From Acinetobacter seifertii (GTDB taxonomy: Bacteria; Pseudomonadota; Gammaproteobacteria; Pseudomonadales; Moraxellaceae): a stretch of 64,000 nt of DNA. The stretch spans positions 1,605,204-1,669,203 of the forward strand of contig NZ_KB851200.1 of assembly GCF_000368065.1 (NCBI RefSeq), written 5' to 3'. Below the pieces are notes generated by a model. It saw nothing but the letters and a program-made list of their open reading frames with translations. It had not been told where the DNA came from and ran no database searches. The translations under genes were made by a program, and so were the position numbers. This document shows positions 1 to 7,745 of the stretch, piece after piece (position 1 is the first letter of the stretch; each line of letters begins with the position of its first letter).

Positions 1-635
1 TCAGGAACCAAGGACACAAAATCCCAGAAAGTATCATGCGCAGTTGCCCCTGTTGGCATTTCTGTATCGGGTTCAGGTTTTACTGCATGGACAAAGTCCG
101 GAAACTTAATACCATCTTGCACAAAAAAGACAGGTGCGTTATTACCCACTAAGTCAAAGTTACCTTCTTGGGTATAAAACTTAATGGCAAAACCGCGAAT
201 ATCACGGACAGTGTCAGCTGAACCACGCGGCCCTTGCACTGTTGAAAAGCGTACAAAAATAGGCGTCTGAATGGTTGGGTCTGTTAAGAACCCAGCTTTG
301 GTCAAACGTTCATTTCCTTCATATGCCTGAAAATAACCATGTGCCCCTACACCACGTGCATGCACAATACGCTCAGGTATACGCTCATGGTCAAAGTGGG
401 TGATTTTTTCTCTTAAAATGAAATCTTCCAATAAAGTTGAGCCACGAATACCCGCTCTTAAGCTATTTTGGTTATCCGCTATTTTAACCCCCTGATTGGT
501 GGTTAATGCCTCATTGGTTGCATCATCTCTTACGGTGTCTAACTGTTCAGTTTTCTGGGTAGTATTGGCTTTATTTGCTGCATCGGGGCCAGCCATTTCA
601 CTTGTTTTATTAGTTAATTTAGTTTTGTCGTTCAT
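1..635 (-). CDS. katE: Catalase, KatE-like (5' part; C-terminus outside window)
   Basis: Monofunctional haem catalase that breaks H2O2 into water and O2 in the cytoplasm. About 211 N-terminal residues are visible. A hydrophilic leader of roughly 60 residues is followed by the catalase core: the catalytic-His segment [27 protein letters not shown], and the Asn-bearing [15 protein letters not shown]. The long polar leader fits large-subunit (HPII/KatE) enzymes better than small catalases. An in-frame ATG at 641 is the alternative start; the one at 635 was preferred because AGG lies 8 nt before it. It lies 59 nt downstream of the iron-enzyme gene on the same strand, so the two may be co-transcribed. 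The neighbours suggest a stationary-phase or desiccation stress block. Confidence 0.9.
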   Translation of the reverse strand, partial: MNDKTKLTNKTSEMAGPDAANKANTTQKTEQLDTVRDDATNEALTTNQGVKIADNQNSLRAGIRGSTLLEDFILREKITHFDHERIPERIVHARGVGAHGYFQAYEGNERLTKAGFLTDPTIQTPIFVRFSTVQGPRGSADTVRDIRGFAIKFYTQEGNFDLVGNNAPVFFVQDGIKFPDFVHAVKPEPDTEMPTGATAHDTFWDFVSLVP

Positions 636-694
636 GTCCATTACCTATGTTTTGAAAGTTAAACTTGGGGTTGAAGTTGAAAACGTTTATCAAA

Positions 695-2104
695 CTAGTT
701 TTTAAACGTACCTAAATAAGGAAAAAGAAGTTCTACGTATTTACGAGTACTCCAAAGACCAATACTTTTATGATGAGAATCGGGGGCTAGAAATGGGGTA
801 AGTTTGCATATTTTTATTGCAAGATCGCTTGATTGCAGCACGCGCTCTTGCAGTGCATCAAGCTCACCATCAGAGATATAGCTAAATAAATAGTCCTGAA
901 TACGCTGGCTATTTTTTAGTTCTCTGCTGTATGCCAAGAAGTTAGAAGAATGATCACTACCAGCAATCCAGTCATGAATAATTTGGCGCTCTACAGGGTT
1001 AAACACCCCAAACATTTTTCCATTTTCTTCATTAATCATCCGCCAGAACACGCTCTGTTCAGGGCCGGTATTAAACTTAATCCATTTCTGTTCAGTTAAA
1101 TGAGTGATTAAACCTGCAATATCATCAGGGTTTGATAACCATTGATTAATGGTTTTACAGCCAAACTGTCTGGTTTCGTTATGAATGAGCTGCCCGACAA
1201 GTGCCTTTCTTTTCAAAATTTTATGAACAAAGTCTTCAAGACTTAAATTCTTGATAATATTTGAGGAAGATTCACCACTGCTATTCAAGGCAAAACCCTG
1301 TTTTAACTTGGTAAAGAAAAGCTCTTTATCTCTGTATTTGTTGTAAATATCTTCAATAACTTTAATGGCTTTATGGGCATGGCCATTGTCAATGTTATCA
1401 ATGGTGATATGTAGATTAAAATATTTAGAATCAATGCCTAATTCAGCAAGCTCATAATTTGAAATTAAAAGATGCAGTGGAAGCTGTTCATATCCTAAAT
1501 TAAAACCGACCATCTCTGGAATAAACTCAGGCGGTGCATACCCTAGTGCTAGCTGAACGACTGCTTGATGATAGTATTCGTCTTCTAAAAGCAAATCGAA
1601 GCTGTCGAGTCCGAGACTGCGTAAAAGGTCATCATAAATACAGACATGGTTCGCTTTCGGTTCACCTAAACCAAGTTCTTCCAAATAAGTAATAATGAGC
1701 TCATGAAAGACTGGATCATTCCAATAATGCACTGAGCTATATAACCATGCACCATCGACCTTTTTAGTCGGCGATACTTTTATGAGAAATTCAAACGCCT
1801 GAGCAACATTCTGAAAATACTCTCTATCTTGACCAGCTTGTCTACGGTTTAAATATGCCTGAAATTCCTGACAATTTTTTTTATTATCGTTCTCACACCA
1901 TGTTTTAATCGAATTGATATCTGAAGGAAAATCTATTTCCTCTATCTCTAATTTTTCAATCTCTTTAATCAGAAAATCTCTTGCCTTTTTCTCTTTCTCA
2001 AAACTTGAAACATCAGGATCAAGAAAAAAAACAAACAATTCATAATAATTTTTTTGATTATCTTGTAATAAGTCTAATAATCTTTCTTTCACTACAACAG
2101 GCAT
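695..2104 (-). CDS. Iron-containing redox enzyme family protein (haem-oxygenase-like fold)
   Basis: Protein of about 469 residues. Its central part (roughly 110-300) reads like the helical haem-oxygenase-like diiron oxidase/oxygenase superfamily, with segments DGAWLYSSVHYWNDP, NHVCIYDDLLRSLGL and HITIDNIDNGHAHKA supplying acidic and His residues of the kind used as metal ligands. The substrate is unknown. The C-terminal third (about 300-470) has no motif I recognise. The ATG at 2104 was chosen because GGAG lies 7 nt before it; an in-frame ATG at 2110 and a TTG at 2131 are alternatives. It sits just upstream of the catalase on the same strand, which suggests an oxidative-stress or stationary-phase role. 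This is family-level inference. Confidence 0.7.
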   Translation of the reverse strand: MPVVVKERLLDLLQDNQKNYYELFVFFLDPDVSSFEKEKKARDFLIKEIEKLEIEEIDFPSDINSIKTWCENDNKKNCQEFQAYLNRRQAGQDREYFQNVAQAFEFLIKVSPTKKVDGAWLYSSVHYWNDPVFHELIITYLEELGLGEPKANHVCIYDDLLRSLGLDSFDLLLEDEYYHQAVVQLALGYAPPEFIPEMVGFNLGYEQLPLHLLISNYELAELGIDSKYFNLHITIDNIDNGHAHKAIKVIEDIYNKYRDKELFFTKLKQGFALNSSGESSSNIIKNLSLEDFVHKILKRKALVGQLIHNETRQFGCKTINQWLSNPDDIAGLITHLTEQKWIKFNTGPEQSVFWRMINEENGKMFGVFNPVERQIIHDWIAGSDHSSNFLAYSRELKNSQRIQDYLFSYISDGELDALQERVLQSSDLAIKICKLTPFLAPDSHHKSIGLWSTRKYVELLFPYLGTFKN

Positions 2105-2417
2105 TTTCATTCTCCGTTTGTGAGATATCAATTACCATACGTCACCCGAATTATAATCAAGTATTAAGTTTGTTATTTTGCGTTATTAAAAATTAAGATA
2201 AACCACATAAATCAAAAAATTCAAAGATATACAAATTAACGTAAGATTACATTTAAACTTTTAGAATTATTTAAGCCACTGTTTTTATATAAAATTTGCA
2301 AAAATTAATCTAAATTTACATTAATTTAACCATCAAAAGTAAAACGTTAAAAAATAACGAATCAAAATTTCAAATAGTTCTATAACATTTAAAAAAATAA
2401 TTAAAGGGAGAATTAGA

Positions 2418-2897
2418 ATGTTTAATTCATGTTGTTAATTATTAGCAGATAAGAAAATCAAAATTGCTTTTTTTGAAAGCGCTTCTGCTGGCTATCTTGC
2501 TTATCGTTTTTCTTTGAGTCCTTATTCAGGAGATATCCTTATAGGTAGTCTGGTAAGTTATGATCTTCGAGTAAAGGAAAACACCCTGCATATTTCAGAG
2601 CAACTTATTGAAAAATATACTGCCGAATCAATGCAAGTGACTGTTGAAATGATTAATAAAGGAAAGGAACTTTTGCATGCTGACCTGTATGTTGCCTGCA
2701 CAGGTCTCTTAAAAAAAGGGGGTTCTGAAACAGAGGAAAAACCTGTAGGAACGTTCTTTTATTCAATATATTATAAAAATAATTTTTATAATTTTAGACG
2801 TGTTTTAAAAGGACCAGCCTTTTTAAAACTTAGAAATTTGACGCACTATATTACTCAAGATATAAAACTTATTATATTAGATGAAAAAGCCTCTTAA
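2418..2897 (+). pseudogene. CinA C-terminal-like (nicotinamide-nucleotide amidohydrolase family), nonsense at codon 7
   Basis: The frame from ATG 2418 has a good Shine-Dalgarno (AAAGGGAG). It reads six residues, hits TAA at 2436-2438, then runs open to 2897 with a sequence typical of the CinA C-terminal domain: FESASAGYLAYRFSLSPYSGD and IGSLVSYDLRVK near the start, VACTGLLKKGGSETEEKPVGT in the middle. The active-site Ser loop lies between the stop and the first usable downstream start (TTG 2514), so starting at 2514 would remove it. Full length would be about 159 residues, close to stand-alone members of the family (PncC/YgaD type), which deamidate NMN. Probably a recent nonsense pseudogene, although initiation at a rare codon after the stop cannot be excluded. 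Confidence 0.7.
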
Positions 2898-3182
2898 GTT
2901 ATATAAAAAGTTAACAAATATACATTTGGAAATATTTATTATCTTTCTTAAATATTATGTGCTGAAATGTAATTTTTTAAACATTCATATTAATAATGTT
3001 TATGACTAAAAATCACATTCACTAAAAATCAGCAAGTTATTTAAAATTGATAACTTTTAAATTTACATTTAAATATGGGGTAACACCCCTACCCTACACA
3101 TTTAAAAGCTACATGTTTTAATAACCCTATCTGAAGCTCTCAGATAAAACACATCGTCATAATTGATATGAGGTATTAAAAA

Positions 3183-3398
3183 ATGAGCACTACTAATAAT
3201 CAAGCAAATCAACGCAATAATCAGCAACAGCAACAACAGCAAAATGACAACCGCAATCAACAACATGGTAACCAACAGCAAAACGATCAACAACGCAATA
3301 ATCAGCAGCAACAGCAAAATGATAACCGCGGCCAACAACAAGGATCTAACCAAAAAGATTCTGGCCAACAAAATTCAAATAACAACCAACAACGTTAA
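3183..3398 (+). CDS. Small Gln/Asn-rich disordered protein
   Basis: Protein of 71 residues made almost wholly of Q, N, D, G, S and R. It has no Cys, Trp or hydrophobic core, and shows two imperfect internal repeats (about residues 8-34 and 35-61) built on the order RNNQQQQQ-NDNR-QQ. The composition predicts an intrinsically disordered hydrophilin-like polypeptide. The start is ATG 3183, preceded by a purine-rich GATATGAGG. It lies between catalase-linked genes and another small polar protein, so a stress or desiccation role is likely but inferred. The hydrophobic reading of the opposite strand is a shadow of the CAA/AAC codons. Confidence 0.7.
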   Translation: MSTTNNQANQRNNQQQQQQQNDNRNQQHGNQQQNDQQRNNQQQQQNDNRGQQQGSNQKDSGQQNSNNNQQR

Positions 3399-3502
3399 GT
3401 CTTTGTAGTTGTTCTTTGATTCGGTCAATCATTTAGGAAGGTGAACTCACCTTCCTAAATTTAATATAAGCATAAAATTTAATAAAATATGAGGGAATTC
3501 TA

Positions 3503-3820
3503 ATGACAGATCAAAATACAGATCATGCTCAACTAGTAGCTGGCGATCATAACTATTCTGACTCGCGCTGGCGTGAAAGCTATCTTACCCGACCTTATTA
3601 CCAAGAAGCGCAATTAACAACACCAGATCTAGATTATGATCGTGACTTTTCTACAGCTTATGAACTTGGTCATCGGGCTCGTTCTGAATCTAAGGAAGGA
3701 ACTCAGTTTGAAGATATGGAAAGTAGTTTGCAGAAGAAATGGGAAGAACTCAAAGCTGAGTCTCGCTTAAAATGGGAACATGCGAAACAAGCCATTAAAG
3801 ATGCATGGGATGATATTTAA
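3503..3820 (+). CDS. Small hydrophilic stress-type protein with C-terminal amphipathic helix
   Basis: Protein of 105 residues with no signal peptide or membrane segment. The first 70 residues are polar and Tyr/Asp-rich (DYDRDFSTAYELGHRARSESKEG). The last 35 form a charged helix with Trp at regular spacing (KKWEELKAESRLKWEHAKQ), reminiscent of CsbD/YjbJ-like small stress proteins, though I cannot assign it to that family. A purine-rich GAGG lies upstream of ATG 3503. It is followed by a strong intrinsic terminator and, together with the Gln/Asn-rich gene before it, ends the catalase-linked stress block. Confidence 0.75.
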   Translation: MTDQNTDHAQLVAGDHNYSDSRWRESYLTRPYYQEAQLTTPDLDYDRDFSTAYELGHRARSESKEGTQFEDMESSLQKKWEELKAESRLKWEHAKQAIKDAWDDI

Positions 3821-3844
3821 CATCCTCAAACGGTCCAAAGCTAT

Positions 3845-3885
3845 AAGCTTATTTCCCATTGGCCCTGGGAAATAGGCTTTTTTAT
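3845..3885 (+). terminator. Intrinsic terminator
   Basis: A 14-nt arm (3845-3858) pairs with 3866-3879 around a short loop and runs into a T-rich tract. It lies 24 nt after the stop of the small hydrophilic gene. Confidence 0.85.
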
Positions 3886-4008
3886 TGTTTTGTTTTACTC
3901 ACTTTTTGCTTTTACACCATAAATTTCCGAATCGCTAATGCAAGTTCCTTCTGTAAAATGTACAAACATACATGTCATCTTCAATATCTATAATTAATGG
4001 CTTATCAA

Positions 4009-4044
4009 AATAAAAACCTGACTTAGATAATCAAGTCAGGTTTT
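4009..4044 (-). terminator. Intrinsic terminator for the 4054-4482 gene
   Basis: AACCTGACTT and AAGTCAGGTT pair around an 8-nt loop. Read on the minus strand the hairpin is followed by TTTTTATTTT, directly after the stop of the minus-strand hypothetical gene. Confidence 0.75.
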
Positions 4045-4053
4045 CGCTAAAAA

Positions 4054-4482
4054 TCAATTTTGATTTTTCTTAAAATATTCAATTATTTCTTCGCCATTAT
4101 TTACCGGCTTTTTCTGTGAAGGATAAGTTTCCTCATATGCATAAGCTGGTAATGTAATTTTGGCCCGAATTGGAGGTAATTTCTCTTGTCCACCCGTAGT
4201 AATCCGCTCAATAAAACCAGCAAGCCAGAGTACAAACTCCTGTGTATTTTTACTTTTAGGAATAAGACTTAAATCCAATTTAATTTTTGACTCTTGCAAA
4301 GGCTTAATTAGCAGCTCAGCGAAATCAATATAATTATATAAAAGCTTTAGCTGTGTCCCTTTTATTTCATGTCTGAGTTCGATCATCAAGTTGTTAAGAT
4401 CTTCCATCGGCTCATCCGTAAACCCTTTTTTTTCTTTGACATTTTGATATATTTTCTCAGCTATTTTTAAATATTGGGGCAT
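4054..4482 (-). CDS. Hypothetical protein
   Basis: About 142 residues, soluble, mixed charge and probably mostly helical, with a Pro/Tyr-rich stretch (KITLPAYAYEETYP) before a charged C-terminus. No signal peptide, membrane segment or catalytic motif is visible and I do not recognise the family. ATG 4482 is preferred over the in-frame ATG at 4503 because AAAGG lies 7 nt before it, while 4503 has no ribosome site. It stands alone with its own terminator. Confidence 0.6.
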   Translation of the reverse strand: MPQYLKIAEKIYQNVKEKKGFTDEPMEDLNNLMIELRHEIKGTQLKLLYNYIDFAELLIKPLQESKIKLDLSLIPKSKNTQEFVLWLAGFIERITTGGQEKLPPIRAKITLPAYAYEETYPSQKKPVNNGEEIIEYFKKNQN

Positions 4483-4703
4483 ATCCTTACCTTTATAGTT
4501 CATTATTACTAAAATGAATTTTGGATGAATATAAGTAAGCTATTGTGTTTGTTTTATTAACTTTTTGAAAAGATATATTCATTTTACAACAATTCAGTAA
4601 CACTTAGATTCCCAAGCAGTAAAAAGATAATAAACAATTGATAAATATTATATTTTAATATATTTAATTTTTATTATGCTATATTTTTTAGATAAAATAA
4701 CAA

Positions 4704-4735
4704 TAAAAAAAGCCCACTTAATGAGTAGGCTTTGT
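4704..4735 (-). terminator. Intrinsic terminator for the small lipoprotein gene
   Basis: Read on the minus strand, an AAAGCC..ACT / AGT..GGCTTT hairpin with a short loop is followed by seven T residues, 14 nt beyond the stop of the 48-residue lipoprotein gene. Confidence 0.75.
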
Positions 4736-4748
4736 TAAGTAAAACTAA

Positions 4749-4895
4749 TTATTGTGAATTTCTATTCATATCATGAGGTGCTACTGGATCACTTGCTCCA
4801 TGCATTCCATCATTTCTTGAATTGCGGTCTTGGCATGCGCTCACGCCCATAGCTATTACAAGTACCATACTCACTGCACAAAAGATTCTAACCAT
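4749..4895 (-). CDS. Small lipoprotein (48 residues)
   Basis: A short ORF with a clear type II signal peptide: MVRIFCAVSMVLVIAMG followed by the lipobox VSAC (Cys at residue 21). The mature part is only about 28 polar residues (QDRNSRNDGMHGASDP). A good ribosome site (AAAGGTGA) precedes the ATG and a terminator follows the stop. The protein is probably anchored in the inner or outer membrane facing the periplasm. Its function is unknown. It resembles other tiny entericidin-like or stress lipoproteins only in architecture. Confidence 0.75.
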   Translation of the reverse strand: MVRIFCAVSMVLVIAMGVSACQDRNSRNDGMHGASDPVAPHDMNRNSQ

Positions 4896-5331
4896 TTAAA
4901 TCACCTTTATAAATATTAAAATGTAGGTTTATGAATAGCATTATCTTATGTTGGCCTACTGCTGTGGTTCTCTTAACTTTTGTAGATTATGCAAGCTTAT
5001 GTAAAAACCTAAAATATGATGAGTAAAATTATATTTATTGCAATTGAAATTCTGATTATTTTTTGGCATGCAGTGTATACACTCCTTAGTCCAACTTATA
5101 AAAATAGAATTATTAAATAGTTTAGCAAAACGATACATCCAATTAATGACACTCATATACTATATAAATAAACAATTAATAAATAATTGATATATATGAT
5201 TAAAAAATAACACCTCACGTAAAATAAAAATGAGTTACATTAATGTTATGCGTTTTAGTTTTTCTATTTTCTAAATAAAAACAGGCAAATATTTATATGA
5301 AATTATATAAATCAATCTTTTATTTTTGCAA
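4896..5331. other. Intergenic stretch without a supported gene
   Basis: About 436 bp of AT-rich DNA. It holds one 66-codon minus-strand ORF (4956-5156) with no ribosome site and no recognisable motif, which I do not accept as a gene. Confidence 0.6.
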
Positions 5332-5360
5332 TTGACCCACTCTAATGCTCAGCTTATGAT
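5332..5360 (+). promoter_or_regulatory. Sigma70-like promoter of structured RNA copy A
   Basis: TTGACC (5332-5337), a 17-bp spacer, and TATGAT (5355-5360). Transcription would start near 5367, one base before the first hairpin of the structured RNA. The same arrangement stands in front of copy B. Confidence 0.75.
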
Positions 5361-5366
5361 GCTCGC

Positions 5367-5586
5367 GCTGACCAATTTTGTCAGTCGGTTTTAGCAGACC
5401 GTCTACCTAAGTGCACTAAAAACACGTTTTTTGGTGTGAAGCCCCTCGTGCCTTTGATGGAGGAACGAGAGTGGGACACCTTCGGGTGTGCTGGTTTCTT
5501 AGGTATCAGTCTGCTAACCCTCTTTCGTTTCACCACCATAATGATTAGCAATGAATGGGCGTAACTTCTTTAATCAAGGAGTCACT
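5367..5586 (+). ncRNA. Structured leader RNA, copy A
   Basis: Helices visible by eye: CTGAC 5368-5372 with GTCAG 5380-5384 (7-nt loop); an interrupted closing stem, AGCAGAC 5393-5399 with GTCTGCT 5509-5515 and TACCTAAG 5404-5411 with CTTAGGTA 5498-5505. Inside it are three hairpins: 5414-5422/5427-5436, CTCGT 5445-5449/ACGAG 5465-5469, and ACACC-TTCG-GGTGT 5476-5489. Downstream, ACTTC 5564-5568 can pair with GGAGT 5578-5582, covering the Shine-Dalgarno of the next ORF. A second copy at 43983-44203 (minus) keeps every helix, in several cases with compensatory changes, so I regard it as a real RNA structure. Its role is unknown: a translational leader or a phage C4-type immunity RNA are the leading ideas. 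A weak 7-bp inverted repeat at 5740-5769 might end the transcript. Confidence 0.75.
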
Positions 5587-5587
5587 C

Positions 5588-5734
5588 ATGACTATTATTT
5601 TATATTTTTTAAATTCTTTTATTAATGATATTTATATTCGACATCTTTTACTTATTCAGACATTTTTTAGAGATCGCCCCTCACCTCTCTCTAAAATAAA
5701 AACCTTATATAGAGTTCAAAAATTGTTTATTTAA
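5588..5734 (+). CDS. Short ORF behind structured RNA A (48 residues)
   Basis: MTIILYFLNSF... of 48 codons. AAGGAG (5576-5581) lies 6 nt before the ATG, and the GGAG can be masked by the upstream ACTTC. The first 27 residues are hydrophobic with few charges; the tail is basic (RDRPSPLSKIKTLYRVQK), which in shape resembles small membrane-active peptides. It may instead be a decayed icd-like phage peptide, as copy B's ORF also has YFL/HYFL near its N-terminus. No homologue is recognised. Confidence 0.45.
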   Translation: MTIILYFLNSFINDIYIRHLLLIQTFFRDRPSPLSKIKTLYRVQKLFI

Positions 5735-5859
5735 TCCTTTTACCTACCCATCTATATAAGTTTAGGTAAGAGTTTTATGTATTCAAAAAAACCGCATAAA
5801 GATAAGAACTTCTATCAACATCACTTAGCGATAACAACAACCTATGCAGAGTAACAATA

Positions 5860-6147
5860 ATGTTTTTTCTCCGTCGTTTTGTTCTGGTGAGCCTGCTTGC
5901 GATAAGTGTTTTAAATTTAATAGGATGCAGACCATTGAGCAAAAAAGAATTTAATGCACATTGTGTTTGGGCAGGACATGACCTTTCACAGTGTAATTGT
6001 ATTTATAACTCTTTAGAACAACACTATTCACCACAATTTGTTGAAAACTTACCAAAAATGAGTTTGCAGAATATTGATGCCAAAATGAACTTTGTAGACA
6101 CCATGAATACAACAATGCAACAGTGCCAATTTAGTGCTAGAAAATAG
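5860..6147 (+). CDS. Putative lipoprotein, Cys-containing
   Basis: 95 residues. Residues 1-22 form a basic, hydrophobic signal (MFFLRRFVLVSLLAISVLNL) ending in the lipobox LIGC (Cys 23). The mature domain (about 72 residues) has a HCVWAGHDLSQCNCIYNSL segment and a further Cys near the C-terminus, suggesting disulphide formation in the periplasm. The helical composition would fit a small periplasmic lipoprotein. The family is not recognised. It lies next to the deletion junction at about 6.28 kb. Confidence 0.65.
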   Translation: MFFLRRFVLVSLLAISVLNLIGCRPLSKKEFNAHCVWAGHDLSQCNCIYNSLEQHYSPQFVENLPKMSLQNIDAKMNFVDTMNTTMQQCQFSARK

Positions 6148-6151
6148 CTAT

Positions 6152-6283
6152 CTACCTTATAAGGGCATGTTCTACCAGAAAATCTAAAAATACACGTACA
6201 CGTTTAGGAACATATTTATCATGACCAATCCAAACAGCATGAAACTCTTCAAAAGCTTTGATATTCCAGTCTTCACATTTGGC
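6152..6283 (-). pseudogene. LysR-family regulator, C-terminal remnant
   Basis: Read on the minus strand, the end of this stretch encodes about 43 residues typical of a LysR effector-domain C-terminus: [20 protein letters not shown], then YVPKRVRVFLDFLVEHAL and a TAG stop (6152-6154). The [H/Y]xxxVWIGHxKxxPxRVRxFLDFL pattern is the usual last strand and helix of LTTR proteins. Beyond about 6283 the sequence becomes mccB on the opposite strand, so the rest of the regulator is missing. It is a remnant at a deletion or rearrangement junction. Confidence 0.7.
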
Positions 6284-7736
6284 TCGAGGTAAACTTTTAC
6301 CCCGTGAACGTATTGATCAACTGATTGATGTCGGCACGGCATTTTTAGAAATTGGTCAGTTGGCAGCGCACAACGTTTATCAAGATGATGTTCCTGCTGC
6401 GGGCGTGATTGCAGGTATTGGTCAAGTCAACGGCATCACTTGCATGATCGTTGCCAACGATGCAACGGTTAAAGGCGGTACGTATTATCCCCTTACGGTT
6501 AAAAAGCATTTACGCGCACAAGAAATTGCCGAACAAAATCACCTGCCTTGTATTTATTTAGTAGATTCAGGCGGTGCCTATTTACCAATGCAAGATGAGG
6601 TTTTCCCAGACCGCGATCACTTCGGGCGTATTTTCTATAATCAGGCACGTATGTCGAGCCTAGGTATTGCTCAAATTGCTGTGGTGATGGGTAGCTGTAC
6701 CGCAGGTGGTGCTTATGTACCTGCCATGTCTGATGAAACCATTATTGTACGTAACCAAGGTACGATTTTCTTAGGTGGCCCTCCTCTTGTAAAAGCTGCA
6801 ACTGGTGAAGTGGTGAGTAGTGAAGATTTAGGTGGCGGTGATGTACACACACGTCTTTCGGGTGTAGCTGATCATTTAGCTGAAAATGATGAACATGCCA
6901 TTGCGATTGCACGGAACATTGTTGCGAATTTAAATAAAAAACCAAACGACTTAAATAAACAAGTTGATGAACCACTATTTGATGCATCTGAGCTCTATGG
7001 CGTAGTGCCAAGTGATGCACGTAAACCTTTTGATGTCCGTGAAGTGATTGCTCGTATTGTAGATGGCTCGCGTTTTGATGAGTTTAAAGCACGCTTTGGC
7101 TCAACCCTAATTACGGGTTTCGCTTCACTTTACGGTATGCCAGTTGGGATTATTGCCAATAACGGGATTTTATTTTCAGAGTCTGCACAAAAAGGTGCGC
7201 ACTTTATTGAGCTATGTACTCAGCGCAATATTCCATTGTTATTCCTACAAAACATTACGGGCTTTATGGTTGGCCGCCAGTATGAAAATGAAGGAATTGC
7301 AAAAAATGGCGCAAAATTGGTTATGGCAGTTGCAACCGCAAATGTACCAAAACTGACCCTGATTATTGGTGGTTCGTTTGGTGCAGGTAACTACGGTATG
7401 TGCGGCCGTGCTTATTCACCACGCTTTTTATGGACTTGGCCGAACTCTCGTATTTCAGTGATGGGCGGCGAACAAGCTGCAAGCGTACTTTCGACTTTAA
7501 AACGTGACCAGATTGAGCAAAAAGGTGCCGAGTGGTCAGCGCAAGAAGAAGACGAATTTAAACAACCAATTCGAGAACAATATGAGCGTCAAGGCCATCC
7601 GTACTATGCTTCTGCTCGTCTTTGGGATGACGGCGTAATCGACCCAGCTCAAACTCGTCAGGTACTTGGTTTAAGTCTTGCTGCTGCTATGAATGCTCCA
7701 ATCCAGCCAACCAAATTTGGCGTGTTCCGCATGTAA
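6258..7736 (+). CDS. mccB: 3-methylcrotonyl-CoA carboxylase beta (carboxyltransferase) subunit, N-terminally truncated
   Basis: Carboxyltransferase half of methylcrotonyl-CoA carboxylase (leucine degradation); it moves CO2 from biotin to 3-methylcrotonyl-CoA. From [14 protein letters not shown] onward the sequence is canonical, with [14 protein letters not shown] and the C-terminal lobe [20 protein letters not shown]. The family is usually about 535 residues; here only about 486 native residues remain, preceded by six residues (MIFQSS) read from antisense LysR sequence. The only in-frame start is a TTG at 6258 without a ribosome site. The native start, the promoter and the normally upstream acyl-CoA dehydrogenase gene are absent. 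The product is therefore probably not made, or not functional. Confidence 0.85.
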   Translation: MIFQSSHLARGKLLPRERIDQLIDVGTAFLEIGQLAAHNVYQDDVPAAGVIAGIGQVNGITCMIVANDATVKGGTYYPLTVKKHLRAQEIAEQNHLPCIYLVDSGGAYLPMQDEVFPDRDHFGRIFYNQARMSSLGIAQIAVVMGSCTAGGAYVPAMSDETIIVRNQGTIFLGGPPLVKAATGEVVSSEDLGGGDVHTRLSGVADHLAENDEHAIAIARNIVANLNKKPNDLNKQVDEPLFDASELYGVVPSDARKPFDVREVIARIVDGSRFDEFKARFGSTLITGFASLYGMPVGIIANNGILFSESAQKGAHFIELCTQRNIPLLFLQNITGFMVGRQYENEGIAKNGAKLVMAVATANVPKLTLIIGGSFGAGNYGMCGRAYSPRFLWTWPNSRISVMGGEQAASVLSTLKRDQIEQKGAEWSAQEEDEFKQPIREQYERQGHPYYASARLWDDGVIDPAQTRQVLGLSLAAAMNAPIQPTKFGVFRM

Positions 7737-7745
7737 GAGGTGTAT

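Noticed and set aside
2436..2438. Stop-codon recoding in the CinA-like gene
   Set aside because: UAA is not a known recoding signal in such genes and no recoding element is visible; an ordinary nonsense mutation is simpler.
3102..3371. 89-codon hydrophobic minus-strand ORF
   Set aside because: It is the antisense of the CAA/AAC-rich coding sequence; poly-Leu/Ile is the expected shadow of Gln/Asn codons.
4956..5156. 66-codon minus-strand ORF
   Set aside because: No ribosome site and no motif, in AT-rich intergenic DNA.
5367..5586. Definite assignment of the RNA as a C4 antisense RNA
   Set aside because: Architecture is similar in spirit, but I cannot recall the consensus well enough and found no clear complementarity between the RNA body and the following ribosome-site region beyond the local hairpin.
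5777..5854. 25-codon plus-strand ORF between the short ORF and the lipoprotein gene
   Set aside because: Weak ribosome site, no motif; too little to support a gene.
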